Both the position numbers and the translations under genes were made by a program. From Anastatus disparis (Eukaryota > Arthropoda > Insecta > Hymenoptera > Eupelmidae), in assembly GCA_017163975.1 (NCBI GenBank), contig JAFFSR010000004.1:496001-560000 (forward strand): a stretch of DNA of 64,000 nucleotides, read 5' to 3'. Shown here piece by piece: positions 42,150-53,778 of the stretch; position 1 is the first letter of the stretch; the number at the start of each line of letters is the position of its first letter. Under the pieces are notes generated by a model. That model was not told the DNA's origin. It ran no database searches and saw only the letters and a list, made by a program, of their open reading frames with translations.

Positions 42150-42196
42150 AGACGACGACGACGACGACAACGTCGACGACTACTACGACGACGACC
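42150..42196 (+). repeat. (GAC)n trinucleotide repeat
   Basis: About six perfect GAC units, then degenerate ACG/TAC units. Confidence 0.88.
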
Positions 42197-43548
42197 TTTA
42201 GGAACGCCTCGGTGAATACCAATCCAGAAAAGCCGCTAGTATACATCCACTGCTACTCTCTCTCTACGACTCACCGTCGATTGAGCAAAGCAAGAGAGAA
42301 AGAGAGAGAAAGATAGACAAGGAGATAGGGAGAGAGAGTTAGGATAGAGGAAAGAGACTCTTCAAGAGGACGAACCCACTTCGACTTTAATGTTTATTCA
42401 TGAAAGTGCACCCCGATAGCCCTGCTCGATTCTGTCGTCTGTGTGTATATACTAGAAGTGTTCGCTGTTACTTGTGCTCAAGGGGGAAGCAGAGAGTAAG
42501 AGAGAGAGAGAGTCGTGTAGTCGCGTACGATGATCTTGTGTGCGACCTCGATGTTTGTCAATCGAATCCTACTCGATCACTGAAAGGACAAATCGTGTCG
42601 ACGATGCACACGTTTATTTTCTAACAGTAACGGGGACTTTCTCTTTGCTTTTGTTTTTATGTTCTCTTGTATTTTTTCAAACTTCAAACTCTGAGAACTG
42701 ATTGAAGGTAGTGACGGGATATTGAACAAAACTTTTTAGGATTAAGTTGGAGTTTTCTTAGAAAAATTTTCAAGTGAAAGGATAAACACACACTTGCTAT
42801 ACCTATTTATGATTAAGAAAACATTATACTTTGTCTCAAATATTCACATAAAATAGATTAAAGCTAGCCATGATCTATAGTCGCTGATAATTTTTGAAGA
42901 AAAGGTTTTGTAAATGGTAAATGATTAATAATCACTTTTTAATTATTGAAGCAAAATTAAAGCTTCAATATTTACATTCGATAAAAGTAATCAGAATGAC
43001 TAATAAGAAAAAAGATTTTTTTTTTCATCAAATTAATTTTTATGGAAATTTTTTTTTGAAAATATTTATAAGAAAAGTTTGAATACGTGAAGTGAAAATA
43101 GTATTGCACTATAATCGATTAAATCGCAATCCACTTGGAAATTATCGTTGTCGTGAAATAAAAAAAAAAAGAAATAGCAAGGAATAGCATGCATGCAGTT
43201 GAACGCAGAGGTGAAAATCGTATGTTCCGATTCAGTGATCTAGAAAGTATCACTATTTGTCAATTGATTTATTAAAATAAAGGATCGTCAAATTTTCACA
43301 AATATTAAATAGAAAACACGAATAAAATTTATTTTCAATGTTAGTATAACATGTTTCATAAAGTGCGTTCGACGAAAATAAAAGTAGCAATTTAATATTT
43401 ACTTTCTGGATAAAATAAATGGGTTTGATTTTTAACTGTATAATTCCTTTGTCATCAATAACCAAATAATTTTTATAATGTCATATGTGAATTTTATATA
43501 ACTGTTTTCAATATATTCTAATTATAAAAGTTATAAGTATATGTAGAG

Positions 43549-43640
43549 CGACTATTAGCTTAATTGATTAAATTTATATACTTGAAATTTGTAAACAATA
43601 GTTATTCGAAGGTCAAAAGTTCGATTTCTTATCAGTTGAA
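43549..43640 (+). other. Degenerate tRNA-like fossil
   Basis: Box A-like TAGCTTAATTGATTAAA is followed about 50 bp later by box B-like AGTTCGATTTC. CGACTAT and the later ATCAGTTG can partly pair as an acceptor stem. The body is too AT-rich and irregular for a working tRNA. It could be an old SINE head or a nuclear mitochondrial tRNA copy. Confidence 0.25.
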
Positions 43641-46600
43641 ATTTTTTGATATATTGTAACGAGCGGCAAAAACAATGTACTCCAGATTTTTAAGTAGCGA
43701 AGATCAAACCTTACAAGTCGGAATTGAATAGCATCATTGAAATTATATGCATAAACGGTACAGTAGGAGCATTTTCCTATTAACATTCCAAAACATATCA
43801 ATAAATCACTGAAAGAAAACTGATAAACAAAAATCTTTAATCAATTTAAAATAATCTCTATAATAAACTTTAATTTATAGGAAGGCTATATGTTACATCA
43901 TTACTTTACATTTCTTTTACTATCTACATGCGATCTTTCTCTTCCTCTATTTCATTATGAAATTATATATACGTGCGTATAGTAATCGTCTAATATACGT
44001 ATGTGTATACATACGTCTTCTCTATTGCTTTCTCCCTCTTCCTATATCATATAGGTATAAGAGCTATAGCTGTATCTAGGGACACGTGCCTAGCAATTTC
44101 ATGCCCACTTGTATAATTGATCGACTAGTGTATCACATACTCTTGTCCCCCCTTCTACCACCCTTTCTTCTCCTCCTCTTTCTCATTCCACTTCTTCATT
44201 CTTCTCGTCATTCCTATCAGAACACGAGAGCTTATATGAGCTATAGAAAGTTTGAGATCGTGTCTTGAAATACTATCACTATCTATTGCAGATTAATCCC
44301 ATGCTTAAGCTAATAAATCCAGATGAAGATGAATTTTTAACGCTCACTAGTAATTGATAATTTGCAGAAGTGATATTGGTGATAAAAAAAAATTGTTGCT
44401 CATTTATTTAATATTGATGTTATTTTAGTAAAAAAGACAATTTAAGGATTGTTTTTATTTTAGTAACTGTATATAATTCATTGAGAAGATAATGAGAGGA
44501 AGAATGTTTGAATATATTATATTTTGTAAGGATAAAACCTTTTACCTAAGATTAACGTTAGTATGTAAGATATATCTATTATAAATTAAAATTTGAAAAT
44601 TATTTTGCTAATTGTTCAAAGTATTTTCAAAATTATCAATTTAGAATAAAATAAGTTGCAACAAATTTTTTTCCTAACATTTTTTTTACTACTTTGGTCT
44701 ATTTATACATTAAATTTTTACTAAAAAAAGAAGATCAAATGACGTTTTAAATTTTCTCAATTGTTCTAAGCTATTTAACTTTATTTCTAGAACTCAATTG
44801 GAAACCTTTAGAAAAGATTATCTTTAAAACCAAATAATCTCTTTAATTAAAACGACCTTACCGGACGTTATTTATTGTATCCAGAACAGACTAACTAGAA
44901 ATAGACAAAAATAAAATGCTCAAAATCTTTGAAAACTTTATTTAAAAATCCAAAAACAGAATGTTTCATTTTTTTCTTTCTCTTTTTTTCGGGAATAAAA
45001 ATACACAAAATGAGGTTATTAATTATTCGTCATCATGTATGACTGGACGTAAAATAGAAATAGAAGATGCCAAAAAAGAAAACTGGATAACATTAGTAAC
45101 CTTTTATTTTTACAAAATTTAATTGCTCGGATCTTGGTAAGAGAAATAAAGAAAAAGAAGAAGAAGCTAAGGTTAACGAGAAATGCGACTGAAAAAAAGG
45201 CAGCAGGTGGGCGTAGAAAAAAGAAGAAAAAGAGAAACTATCAGGAAAGAAAAATAGAGGAAAAAAAAATACGACGATATACAGAAGAGAGAAAAGACGA
45301 AGGTAACGGCAATTGCAGCGGCAAGTGGAACCGGGAAGAGTAAAACCACCAGCAATTTTTTACAAGCTTTTTAAAGCTGCGTGGCGCCAAGCGTGTGCAA
45401 AAACAAAGGAAAGCGCTTTAAAAAAAAATAAGTGAGAGAAACAATCGATTTTCCGCCTTGGGCACCAGGCCTTTTTTTCTCCTAACCCCATATACCCCTT
45501 GAACACCCTCTTTTCTATAACCGGTTGGTCTTGTTTGTAAATATAACCACGTAAGGCCTATGTTTACTTAAGATGGTTCGAAAAGTTTTTATGCTAAACT
45601 TTAATTATTAACTTCTTTCCATTTCGTACTTGAGACTTATTTTTGTACATGAAAGAAATAGCGTTAAATTTATCGAGCGAAAGAAACAAACAAATAATTT
45701 CACTGAAATAATAGTAACAAAAATGTTTCCTTGAAAATATTAAATGATCAAATACAATTAAAAATAAATATATCGGCATCAAAATTTAAAACTATTTATT
45801 TCCAGAATTGCATTAAAATAACAGTACACAATGAATTGTTGCCTTAATGTCATGTGAACATGTGTCTATCGGAAAAAGTTTATAGATATTTCTAATATTT
45901 ATAATATCGATTATCTATTATATATTCGTTATCAATAGTTTTAATATATGTTACGTGTATATCCGATATCTGTTCAATTATAATTTTTTATTAGATCGTT
46001 AATTTATAGGTTGAATCTGTATTAATATTTTAAATATAATGAATTTATAAGTTCTGTTGTTATGGAATAAAATAGTCTGATAAATAAAAACTGATTTTCA
46101 ATTTGGATATTAATATAATAATCGAAAAATTTGAAAAAGAAAATAAATTAATATTTGAGGTTATGAAAAGACTCAATACAATCAACGATAAGTTAAAGAA
46201 TCTAAAAAAATCTATTTCAAGAAACAAGAAACATTTTGAGAAGTTAATGATAAGCAAAATAGCTTTTGTAAAATGCCCCCTAGATTCTGGAGGTTCTCTT
46301 TGTGTCTCTTTATACACAGACGAACTCAATCTAGAAAAACTTTTCTTTCTCCTTCACTCGTTCTTTTCTCTCATTTTTCTTTGCCTTATCTTTCCTTTAT
46401 TATTTGCTCGCACAACAGTAGCATAAGCATATACTTGCACATAACTACCGTCACCGGTTCTGTTGTTCGTCCCGGGACACGAATTTGACTCGCTTCGAAA
46501 GACTTTCAAGAGGGATATTATAAAAATTTTCTTTTTTTATATCGTCTCTGTGTCTTGTTTTTTTTTTTCAAATAGATTCTTTTATTTTTCGATTGCTGAA

Positions 46601-46971
46601 AATAAGTACTGTTGACAGACTTTGAAGCTCGAGTCTCTTTTCTGTTTTTAATGATGGGCTAGGGCAATACGAGAAGATAGAAGAAAAAGAGAGGACTGGA
46701 AAATATAGAATAATTACATGGGATTAAGATGTTTTTGAAGTTAATGCTATTAATTTTGGTCGAACGACGAAGAGAGCTTTTGAGATATTACACCGTTAGA
46801 GAATGCAAAGGTTTACTTGAAAATTCGATTAAATTTACGCTAGCTCGTTTCAAGTACGATAGCATTTTAAATACTTGATATTTATCAAAAAGCCGTTAAT
46901 TAAATTTAATGAGTTTTATATTAAGAGAAAAAATCTATATTGAATTACAAAATATTATCTTACACGAATAT

Positions 46972-47111
46972 TTAACCTTTAAAAGATCGATATGTGGTAT
47001 ACGTGATCACTGCATAAAAAAAAGTATTTGATAACATAGATTGACCATATGTGATATGTCGATGATGGATTGAACTAGTATCCTAACTTTGCAGCTGTTT
47101 AAAGGTTAAAA
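46972..47111. repeat. Small element with TTTAACCTTTAAA terminal inverted repeats
   Basis: TTTAACCTTTAAA near 46972 is matched by TTTAAAGGTTAAA ending near 47111. The interior contains a box B-like AGTTCAATCC on the minus strand. The arms are short, so chance is possible. Confidence 0.3.
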
Positions 47112-47682
47112 AGAAACTTTATAATCTAATGTAAAACAATATGTTTATTCAAGAAAAACTATTAATTAAAATTAAATATTTAAAAAAGAAAATAAAGAAA
47201 ATAGAAAATATTTAAAAAAGATGAGTATCAAAATATTATGTCTTACATCTTTACAATTTAAAGCTTGCTCTAACGCTCTGTTTGAACAGCAAAGAAAAAA
47301 GAAAAAAATATAGGGGGAATATAGATAGAGAAGAAGAAGAGGAATTACCGATGCAAAGTGTTTCCGTGCTTAGGCTTTCTTAAAGCAATCGATCGAATCA
47401 ACGTGCTCAAGGGTTTTTCCCCCTACTTCCTTAAAAAAGCTCAATGTCTCTTAGCTTCGATGTATACAAGAGCTCGAAGTAAGAGAGATAAGAGAGTCTT
47501 TTTTTTCTTATTTTTTTTTTAAAGGTGGGTAAAGAAAGAGAAGAGGAAAAAAGAAAAGGCAAGTAAGAAGAGAGGAATGAAAAAAAACGAAGTATCTTGG
47601 CGTAAAGTGTCATTAGCTCGTTATCACCTCGCACGCACCAGTTGGCCATGAAGCATCAAAACCTCTAAGAAAACGAAGGAAA

Positions 47683-47683
<1 letters not shown>

Positions 47684-47722
<39 letters not shown>
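47684..47722 (+). repeat. (GA)n microsatellite
   Basis: Nearly pure GA over about 39 bp, in a purine-rich island (47480-47760). Confidence 0.95.
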
Positions 47723-47726
<4 letters not shown>

Positions 47727-48126
47727 GCAAAAGAGTTAACTCTCTGACGAGAAAGAGAGTAAGATAGACTTAAAGCTTACACTGACGAGAATCTGTCGTC
47801 TTGTTTCTTTTCGAAGCTTTACTTTCTTTTTTTTCAAAGTTCGTTTCTATCCAATAAACCATTAAGCTTACTTTCGTCTTTCGATACAGTATGTATAGAG
47901 AAAAAAAATGTATCTATTGAATTCAATTTACGTTGCCTTTAGTTACTTTGTGCCGAGATGCAATTGCAAGATTTTCATTATTTTTTGAAAATGTTATTTT
48001 CTATTTCTGATTATCTTTCTAGGATTTTTTTTTATTTTAAAAGCTTTACCTATATTACACAATTCTAAGAATATTGCGAAGATACGAGTTATTGAAATTC
48101 CATTGTACGACATTATAAATTCAAAT

Positions 48127-48199
48127 GATTCTATTATGAAAGTTTAGGAGATATTTCTATTATGATTCTATTATAAAAGTTTAGAGATATTTCTATTAT
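48127..48199 (+). repeat. Tandem duplication of a 36-37 bp unit
   Basis: 48127-48163 and 48164-48199 both read GATTCTATTAT[A/G]AAAGTTTAG, then AGATATTTCTATTAT, and differ by one substitution and one indel. Confidence 0.75.
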
Positions 48200-49204
48200 A
48201 ATGTCTGTAGACATTTCTATTTGTACATATGTACCTACAGATATATGATATTTCACTATCTGAAAATTTTGTGCATAGCTACATGGAAATTTTTTCCAAA
48301 TTCTTTCAATTCCAATATGAATATAATTATAAATTTATAATATTTCATGAATGTAATTATTTTGAATATGATTATGAATTTTTAATATTTTCAAAAAAGT
48401 AATATATGGTCCTTAGGTAATTTGGTTATATTAAATATTAAACGTTATTCCCTCGTTAAAAATTTATTTGTCTAGTTTATAAACGATCGAGGGGTATTAT
48501 TTAGTATTTAATTTATGATGCTTTTTGCTTTTAGCAGTATTTGTAAACTTTAATTTTATTTAATGTTAAACTTGCTTTCAAAGTAAAGTTATAATTAATA
48601 ATTCAAAGTTGCATCAAATAACTATTAAACTTTCTCAAGTATTTAACTCTACAATCGTTAAAATACTTAAACTATTTTCTCTTTCAACTACTTGTAACTT
48701 TTATCAGGCCACGTAAAAGAAAGAAAAGAAAAGAAAAAAATCCTGCAACGAAAAAAAAACAGAAAAACTTTAAATATACAGAGGTCAAAAGATATAAAAA
48801 AAAGAAGAAGAAGTTTAATGTGACAGAAAAAGGAATACTTTATATCGTTAACGGTAACTTATAAAAGGCCTTCCATCATTTCTCCTCGAATTTCTATTAG
48901 CATCATTACCATTATGAATATCAGTAAAGCTCAAACAAGCTTTCGATACCTCTTCAAGTCAAATGAAAAAAAAAAAAAAAAATAGAAGGGGAAAAAGTGG
49001 GATATAAAAATAATCGTTAAACTTAGTTTTGCTTAAAGGCTAAATAACTAAGGGGACATTAAACCCTTCCCCTTGACGATATATAAACAGCTGGCCTGGC
49101 AAAAAGGGGAAAATAAGAGAGTAGGAAATAAGGGCTAAAGCTTAAGTTAACTTTAATGAGCAAGTTAGAGAAAGAGAAAGCTTTAAGTGGACTGGTTTGC
49201 TTAA

Positions 49205-49210
49205 ACTTAC
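49205..49210 (-). promoter_or_regulatory. 5' splice site of the Rox8 RRM2 exon
   Basis: On the minus strand the exon ends GAAATCTC and is followed by GTAAGT, a full match to the intron side of the donor consensus, while the exon side (CTC) is poor. No U-rich tract follows at once, so a TIA-1-type intronic enhancer is not obvious here. Confidence 0.88.
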
Positions 49211-49298
49211 GAGATTTCTCCAAAAGGGGTAAAGGCTTCCCTCAGGGTCTGCGTCTCGATTTCTGGGCTCAGATCCCCGACGAATATGTGGTAGTGTT
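49211..49298 (-). CDS. Rox8: Internal exon of TIA-1/TIAR homologue (start of RRM2)
   Basis: TIA-1/TIAR proteins are RNA-binding proteins with three RRMs. They act in U1-dependent 5' splice-site choice in the nucleus and in translational silencing and stress granules in the cytoplasm. This 88-nt minus-strand exon is bounded by TTTTCAG on its 5' side and GTAAGT on its 3' side. TACTAAT, a good branch-point match, lies about 21-28 nt upstream. The exon holds two bases completing a codon, 28 full codons and two bases of the next codon. The peptide runs [15 protein letters not shown], then [19 protein letters not shown] is RNP2 (beta strand 1) and LREAFTPFG is helix 1; RNP1 would lie in the next exon, which I did not find. 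The match to the second RRM of insect Rox8 and human TIA1 rests on family knowledge; no search was run. The flanking introns are phase 1 upstream and phase 2 downstream. Confidence 0.93.
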
Positions 49299-49326
49299 CT
49301 GAAAATAGAAATATAAAGAATTAGTA
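49299..49326 (-). promoter_or_regulatory. 3' splice site and branch point of the Rox8 RRM2 exon
   Basis: Read on the minus strand, TACTAATT is followed by a T-rich stretch and TTTTCAG. The TACTAAT heptamer is close to the metazoan branch-point consensus and sits at the usual distance from the AG. In human TIA1 a short alternative exon is inserted directly before this exon; I did not see its equivalent in the 14.7 kb upstream of here. Confidence 0.85.
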
Positions 49327-49474
49327 TATATTATTTTTTAATCATATATTTAGAATAATTTAGCCTTATTAAGTGTTTTTTTATATCACACGAATGAGTG
49401 TTTATGTATACATAAATGTTTTGCTTCGATTTTTGTTAAACTATATAATATGATTAATTCCATAATATTCAAAA

Positions 49475-49479
<5 letters not shown>

Positions 49480-49543
<64 letters not shown>
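49480..49543. repeat. (AT)n microsatellite, 64 bp
   Basis: Uninterrupted AT dinucleotides, about 180 bp upstream of the Rox8 exon in gene orientation. It is likely to be polymorphic. Confidence 0.97.
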
Positions 49544-49546
<3 letters not shown>

Positions 49547-51956
49547 TAATAATTAAATAATTTACCATTATTAATATTATATAAATATTTAAATATATAT
49601 ATTACTAGTTGTAATATCTAAATGAACACATTAAAGGGTCAATAACTTCAAAGCAAGATAGATTTTCAATAAATGCGCTTGTATATGAAGCAATATTATA
49701 ATTTCTGTTATTGGCTGTTATAGATTTAAAAATCATGTTACTATTAAAAAAACGTATTGATTGAAAATGTTTAAAAGTTTAAAAAAATATATTTTCTTTT
49801 TCTTTTTTAATCTATAAATTAAACTTTGATATTTTACATTTCATACGATTATTACTGCTAGATAATAAAATATTATTTAGTTAAAAAATATTGGCAACCC
49901 TTTGTATTTAAACTCACTTTTTTTAAACATTATTATAAATGTTTAAAATAACCCCAGTGAAACATTCTTTTTTCATAAATAACAAATATAATATCAAAAC
50001 AATCTTTTTATTTCTTCATAATTGTGTATATTCAATATTGATAGTACATCATATACAAAAATAAATGTAATATATGTTAAAAGGGAATATACTTTGACGA
50101 GCTTTCGATCAAAATGAAAACTTTATCTTTTAAAACTGAAGTATTCATTGTAAATTATTTTACGAATAATAATTATAATCTAAAATAATTCTGTAATGAG
50201 AGTAGTTGACAGGCGGTCCTCATATAAGCGGCTTATTATTTTATTGAATAATTTAAATCAAATATGTTTAATTCAGATAAGGTTATTATTAAAATAATAA
50301 TATGCTTTAAATATGTATTAATTTATATTAATAGAGTAATAAGATTAACGTTGATTAGTATCTCATTTGGTGTTCAGTTTTTGCGGATTTACAAGATGTG
50401 ATGATATTGAATTTTTGTTTTAGTATAGTATTTTAAAATGGTTATTCTAGTAAACGTTCGTGTATAGTTTGTTTGATTCAAAATCGAATAGATCGAGAAA
50501 TAAATTATAATATAAATTGGAATGCAACAACACTGTTCGTTTGCTTCTGTAATAATTATGCAGAGCATTTCTGTCTTAAATATTTTTCTGGGAAATAATT
50601 AAAATCTCTTACTGTTTTTTTTTCAGATTCGTTTAAAAATATTAATTACATCATATTCCATCGTAGTTTCTATTTCCCTTCATGTTAAATAGATCAAATA
50701 ATTTTGAAATTTTTGAGGTTTTAAGGTGAATCTTTCGTTACATTTTTGTTTGCATAGTTTTCGTTGTAAAATTCTTTCGAATTATTTGTATTTAAATCTA
50801 TTAATGCTGATTTTTATTGATGTTATGCAATGTTATTTGCTTCATCAGAATTTCAATTTCTATAAGGGATTAGTTTCACGTTTATATGATTTGAATATGT
50901 AAAAAATTAGTATTATCAGTTATTAAAATTGATGAGGATTTCGTTAACAATAAACTAAATAGAATCAACTATTTTTATCAAATTAATGTACGCTTTGATA
51001 TTAATCGCATTTTTTGAAATTACTATATTTTAGAATTTTGCGTTTACAATAGTATAAAAAAAAGTAATACAGAAACTAAAACAATTTTCAATGTATTTAA
51101 AAATTCAACTTTTCTCATAATGAACCTACTCAATTTGCGCTCGCGCAAACATATCCAATGCTACAAAAAAACACGTAGCAAGTTCAACTTTCGAAAAAAG
51201 CAAATGAAAGAAAACAAAGGAAAAACCCGATGAAAATGCTCGGAAAAATACACTTTTGCATACGTAAATAAAACAAAAAAAAAAGAAAAAAGAAAAATAA
51301 ACTCAACGTAACGAAACAAGGGAAGCAGGTAAAATAAAAAAAAAACGAGAAAATCGAGCTTCCTACACTGTGAAATCAAGTGGAGAGTGCACCTTTAATT
51401 TTCAGTGAAAAAAAAAGAAAAAAAAATAAAGAATGCCGGTTGGTCGTCACCGCACGGCAACGCACCTGCCAGTAACACAGAGCAACATCCACATTGCGCG
51501 TATGGGTTAAAACTGAAGAGAAAACGAGAGGGAGATGAGAGAGAGAGAAAGAGAAAGAGAGCTTTATGTTCCCGCGAGCCTTTATGCCGAAGCAAAGACA
51601 AACAAAGCCCTGTATAAATACAGGTGGAGAATATAGGAGGGAAAAGGGTATGCGTTACCTAAGGTAGCAAGAGAGAGTACATACTCGTGCAGAGATTTTA
51701 TATACACTCATATGTACATGTATGTGAATGTTTGCGAATGTGGATGTATGTATTTAAAAGTGCATGTATGTATGTGTATGTACATATATAGAGAAAGAGA
51801 GAGAGTAAAGGTAGGCGCGGAGGTGGCCCAGTGGGACGATGCTAAATTAACGGGTGCAATTTTAATAGGGCCGTTGAAAGCCAACGTGAGCGCCAGACCT
51901 CACCTCTCTCTGATTTTACGCTTCTCGACTATTATCACTTGCCCACCCTTCCATTC

Positions 51957-51959
<3 letters not shown>

Positions 51960-52013
<54 letters not shown>
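51960..52013. repeat. (TA)n microsatellite, about 54 bp
   Basis: Uninterrupted TA dinucleotides. Confidence 0.97.
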
Positions 52014-52014
<1 letters not shown>

Positions 52015-52560
52015 CAAAAGAGAGCGTCCTCTTTCTCTACTTTACTTTCGTTCTCTCGCGCGCTCATATTCACGAGATGTATATGTATATATAAAGGGTG
52101 GGGTGTCGCGCGCATGCGATGCAAGGAGAAGCTTGAGGGCTGGCTATCTTTCTCTTTCTCTCTGAATGTTTTTATTTTCAACAAGTGCATCAAGTGAGGA
52201 GATAGAAAAGGGAGAGAGAAGGTGGGTAGAGGAGGTGGGGTTAGTTGAATTGTGTGATGTGTGTCTGGGTAGGGTGGAATAAATGAAATTCTGACACGAT
52301 GCGACTTGCACGTTTTATTCGAGATTTTCAAAGAGTGTATAGGATACTGGTTATAAAGACGGTTTATTCAACAAATTTTTACCGCTGTTGTCAATTTTTT
52401 TTTCGTTAATTTAAGGTTGATATTAATCTAATTGCATTTATTTAAAAAAACGATGAAAAAAAATGAAATTTTCATCATTTTCTTGCTCATTTTTGCTAGA
52501 AACTTCTTATTATTAAATTTATTTCATTTTACTTAATCGTAAATTAAAAAACAGTACATT

Positions 52561-52663
52561 ACATTACAAGGGACGAAAGACAATCTTCCTTCCGGGCGAT
52601 GTGATGGCCCCCCGAGGGGGGCATACCGCCGGAAACGAGATCAACTTTAGTCCCGTGTAATGT
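52561..52663. repeat. GC-rich palindromic hairpin, 103 bp
   Basis: Outer arms ACATTACAAGGGAC (52561-52574) and GTCCCGTGTAATGT (52650-52663) pair with one mismatch. Inner TTCCGGGC pairs loosely with GCCGGAAA, and the tip GCCCCCCGAGGGGGGC (52607-52622) is a perfect palindrome. It shares TTCCGGGC and TGTGATGG with the hairpin at 56225-56311. It is probably an end of a related mobile element whose other end I cannot place. Confidence 0.6.
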
Positions 52664-52856
52664 ATATTTTTTTTTTATGTCCGATCGAAAATTCGTGGAT
52701 AATTCGTCGTTCGATGATCTCGAAAGCACAAAATAGGCAAGAGTAGTCTGCTACGTCGGCGTAGTCATGTTTTTACTTTCCTCCCTGCCAGCTGGCGTTA
52801 TGATGCGCGTTGTTATATTGTCTAACAAACTAAAAGCAAAGGGCTTTTTTTATCCA

Positions 52857-52907
52857 TTAACATTTACGACCCGAGCGCAGCGAGGGTTGTTGGTTAGCGG
52901 ATGTTAA
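52857..52907. repeat. Palindrome with CCCGAGCGCAGCGAGGG core
   Basis: TTAACAT (52857-52863) and ATGTTAA (52901-52907) bracket an imperfect stem around the core at 52870-52886. The core resembles the tips of the hairpins at 56.1 and 57.2 kb (CGAGGCG-N-AGCCGAG). Confidence 0.5.
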
Positions 52908-53047
52908 AAAGTCCGGAGCAAACAAAGCAAAATAAATATAATAAAAATATAACACAGCACTACGCGTTCAATATCACAACTAAACATACACACAAACACA
53001 ATTAAACACAATATAATATTTTACGAAATCAAATTTTTTTTATATTT

Positions 53048-53778
53048 CGACGGTGGCTACGAAAACTATCACAGCTGAGTAATTGACTACGAAAAAAAAC
53101 ACATCTCCAAAAGTGCGACGCAAAAAAAACACATCTCCAAAAGTGTGACGCAAAAAAAAAACATTTCAAAAGTGCAACGCAAAAAAAACACATCTCCAAA
53201 AGTGCAACGCAAAAAAAACACATCTCCAAAAGTGGCGGCGAAGAAAAACACACCTTCAAAAGTGCGGCGAAGAAAAACACATCTTCAAAAGTGGCGGCGA
53301 AGAAAAACACCCCTTCAAAAGTGCGGCGAAGAAAAACACATCTTCAAAAGTGGCGTCGAAGAAAAACACACCTTCAAAAGTGCGGCGAAGAAAAACACCC
53401 TTTTTGAAAATTGTCACTGTGTTTTCAAGAGGTGTTTTTCTTCGCCGCCACTTTCGAAGGTGTGTTTTTCTTCGCCGCCACTTTTGAAGGTGTGTTTTTC
53501 TTCGCCACCACTTTTGAAGATGTGTTTTTTTTCGCCACCACTTTTGAAGGTGTGTTTTTCTTCGCCGCCACTTTTGAAGATGTGTTTTTCTTCGCCGCAC
53601 TTTTGAAGATGTGTTTTTTTTCGCCGCACTTTTGGAGATGTGTTTTTCTTCGCCGCACTTTTGGAGATGTGTTTTTTTTCGCCGCACTTTTGCAAACGTG
53701 TTTTTTTTCGCGGCACAATTTCGATGTGTTTTTTTTCGCGGCTGTTTTCATCTGTGTTTGTTTTCGTAGCCACCGTCG
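53048..53778. mobile_element. Foldback element, 731 bp, arms of 29-30 bp tandem units
   Basis: The ends CGACGGTGGCTACGAAAA (53048-53065) and its exact complement (53761-53778) delimit a giant palindrome. Each arm is about 350 bp of roughly eleven tandem units of 29-30 bp. The left-arm units read AAAAGTGGCGGCGAAG, then AAAAACACACCTTC with variants; the right-arm units are the complement. The spacer at 53401-53432 is about 30 bp. This matches the architecture of Drosophila Foldback elements, whose inverted repeats are also built of short tandem units. The long open frames in the array, on both strands, are by-products of the repeat period and should not be annotated as proteins. Only ATTT is shared at the two borders, so the target-site duplication is uncertain. 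Confidence 0.85.

Larger units (their letters stand above)
41746..49204. other. Intron interval: no gene seen
   Basis: A large CT/GA-rich zone spans 41900-42520, with further purine-rich stretches at 45130-45340 and 47480-47760. A frame at 46103-46426 (plus) is lysine/asparagine-rich low complexity. No exon with splice sites was found apart from the Rox8 exon beyond this interval. Confidence 0.5.
1..49210 (-). other. Rox8 intron downstream of the RRM2 exon (partial, at least 49 kb)
   Basis: No sequence coding for the expected continuation of RRM2 (an aspartate/asparagine-Cys-Arg segment, then the RNP1 motif KGYxFVSF) was found on the minus strand from the donor down to position 1, so this is read as one long intron. 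It contains the candidate recursive splice site at 19951/19952, two SINEs, several small DNA elements, hairpins and many GA/CT and A/T tracts. Intron identity is inferred from the absence of exons; a diverged or very short exon could have been missed. Confidence 0.65.

Noticed and set aside
46103..46426. 107-codon plus-strand frame that looks coiled-coil-like
   Set aside because: Lysine/asparagine/isoleucine content follows from the AT-rich composition. The C-terminal half is pyrimidine-run leucine/phenylalanine, and there is a competing minus-strand frame.
51712..52331. Long open frames on both strands (161 and 143 codons)
   Set aside because: They run through a (TA)n microsatellite read as (YI)n and through simple GT/GA repeats; no coding signal outside the repeats.
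52606..52622. A bacterial-type terminator or bacterial contamination at the GC-rich hairpins
   Set aside because: The flanking DNA is continuous with insect-like AT-rich intron, and the hairpins belong to repeated palindromic elements.
53100..53400. A CRISPR-like array (regular ~30-bp repeats)
   Set aside because: The repeats are directly tandem with no unique spacers, the host sequence is eukaryotic, and the array is mirrored in a second arm.
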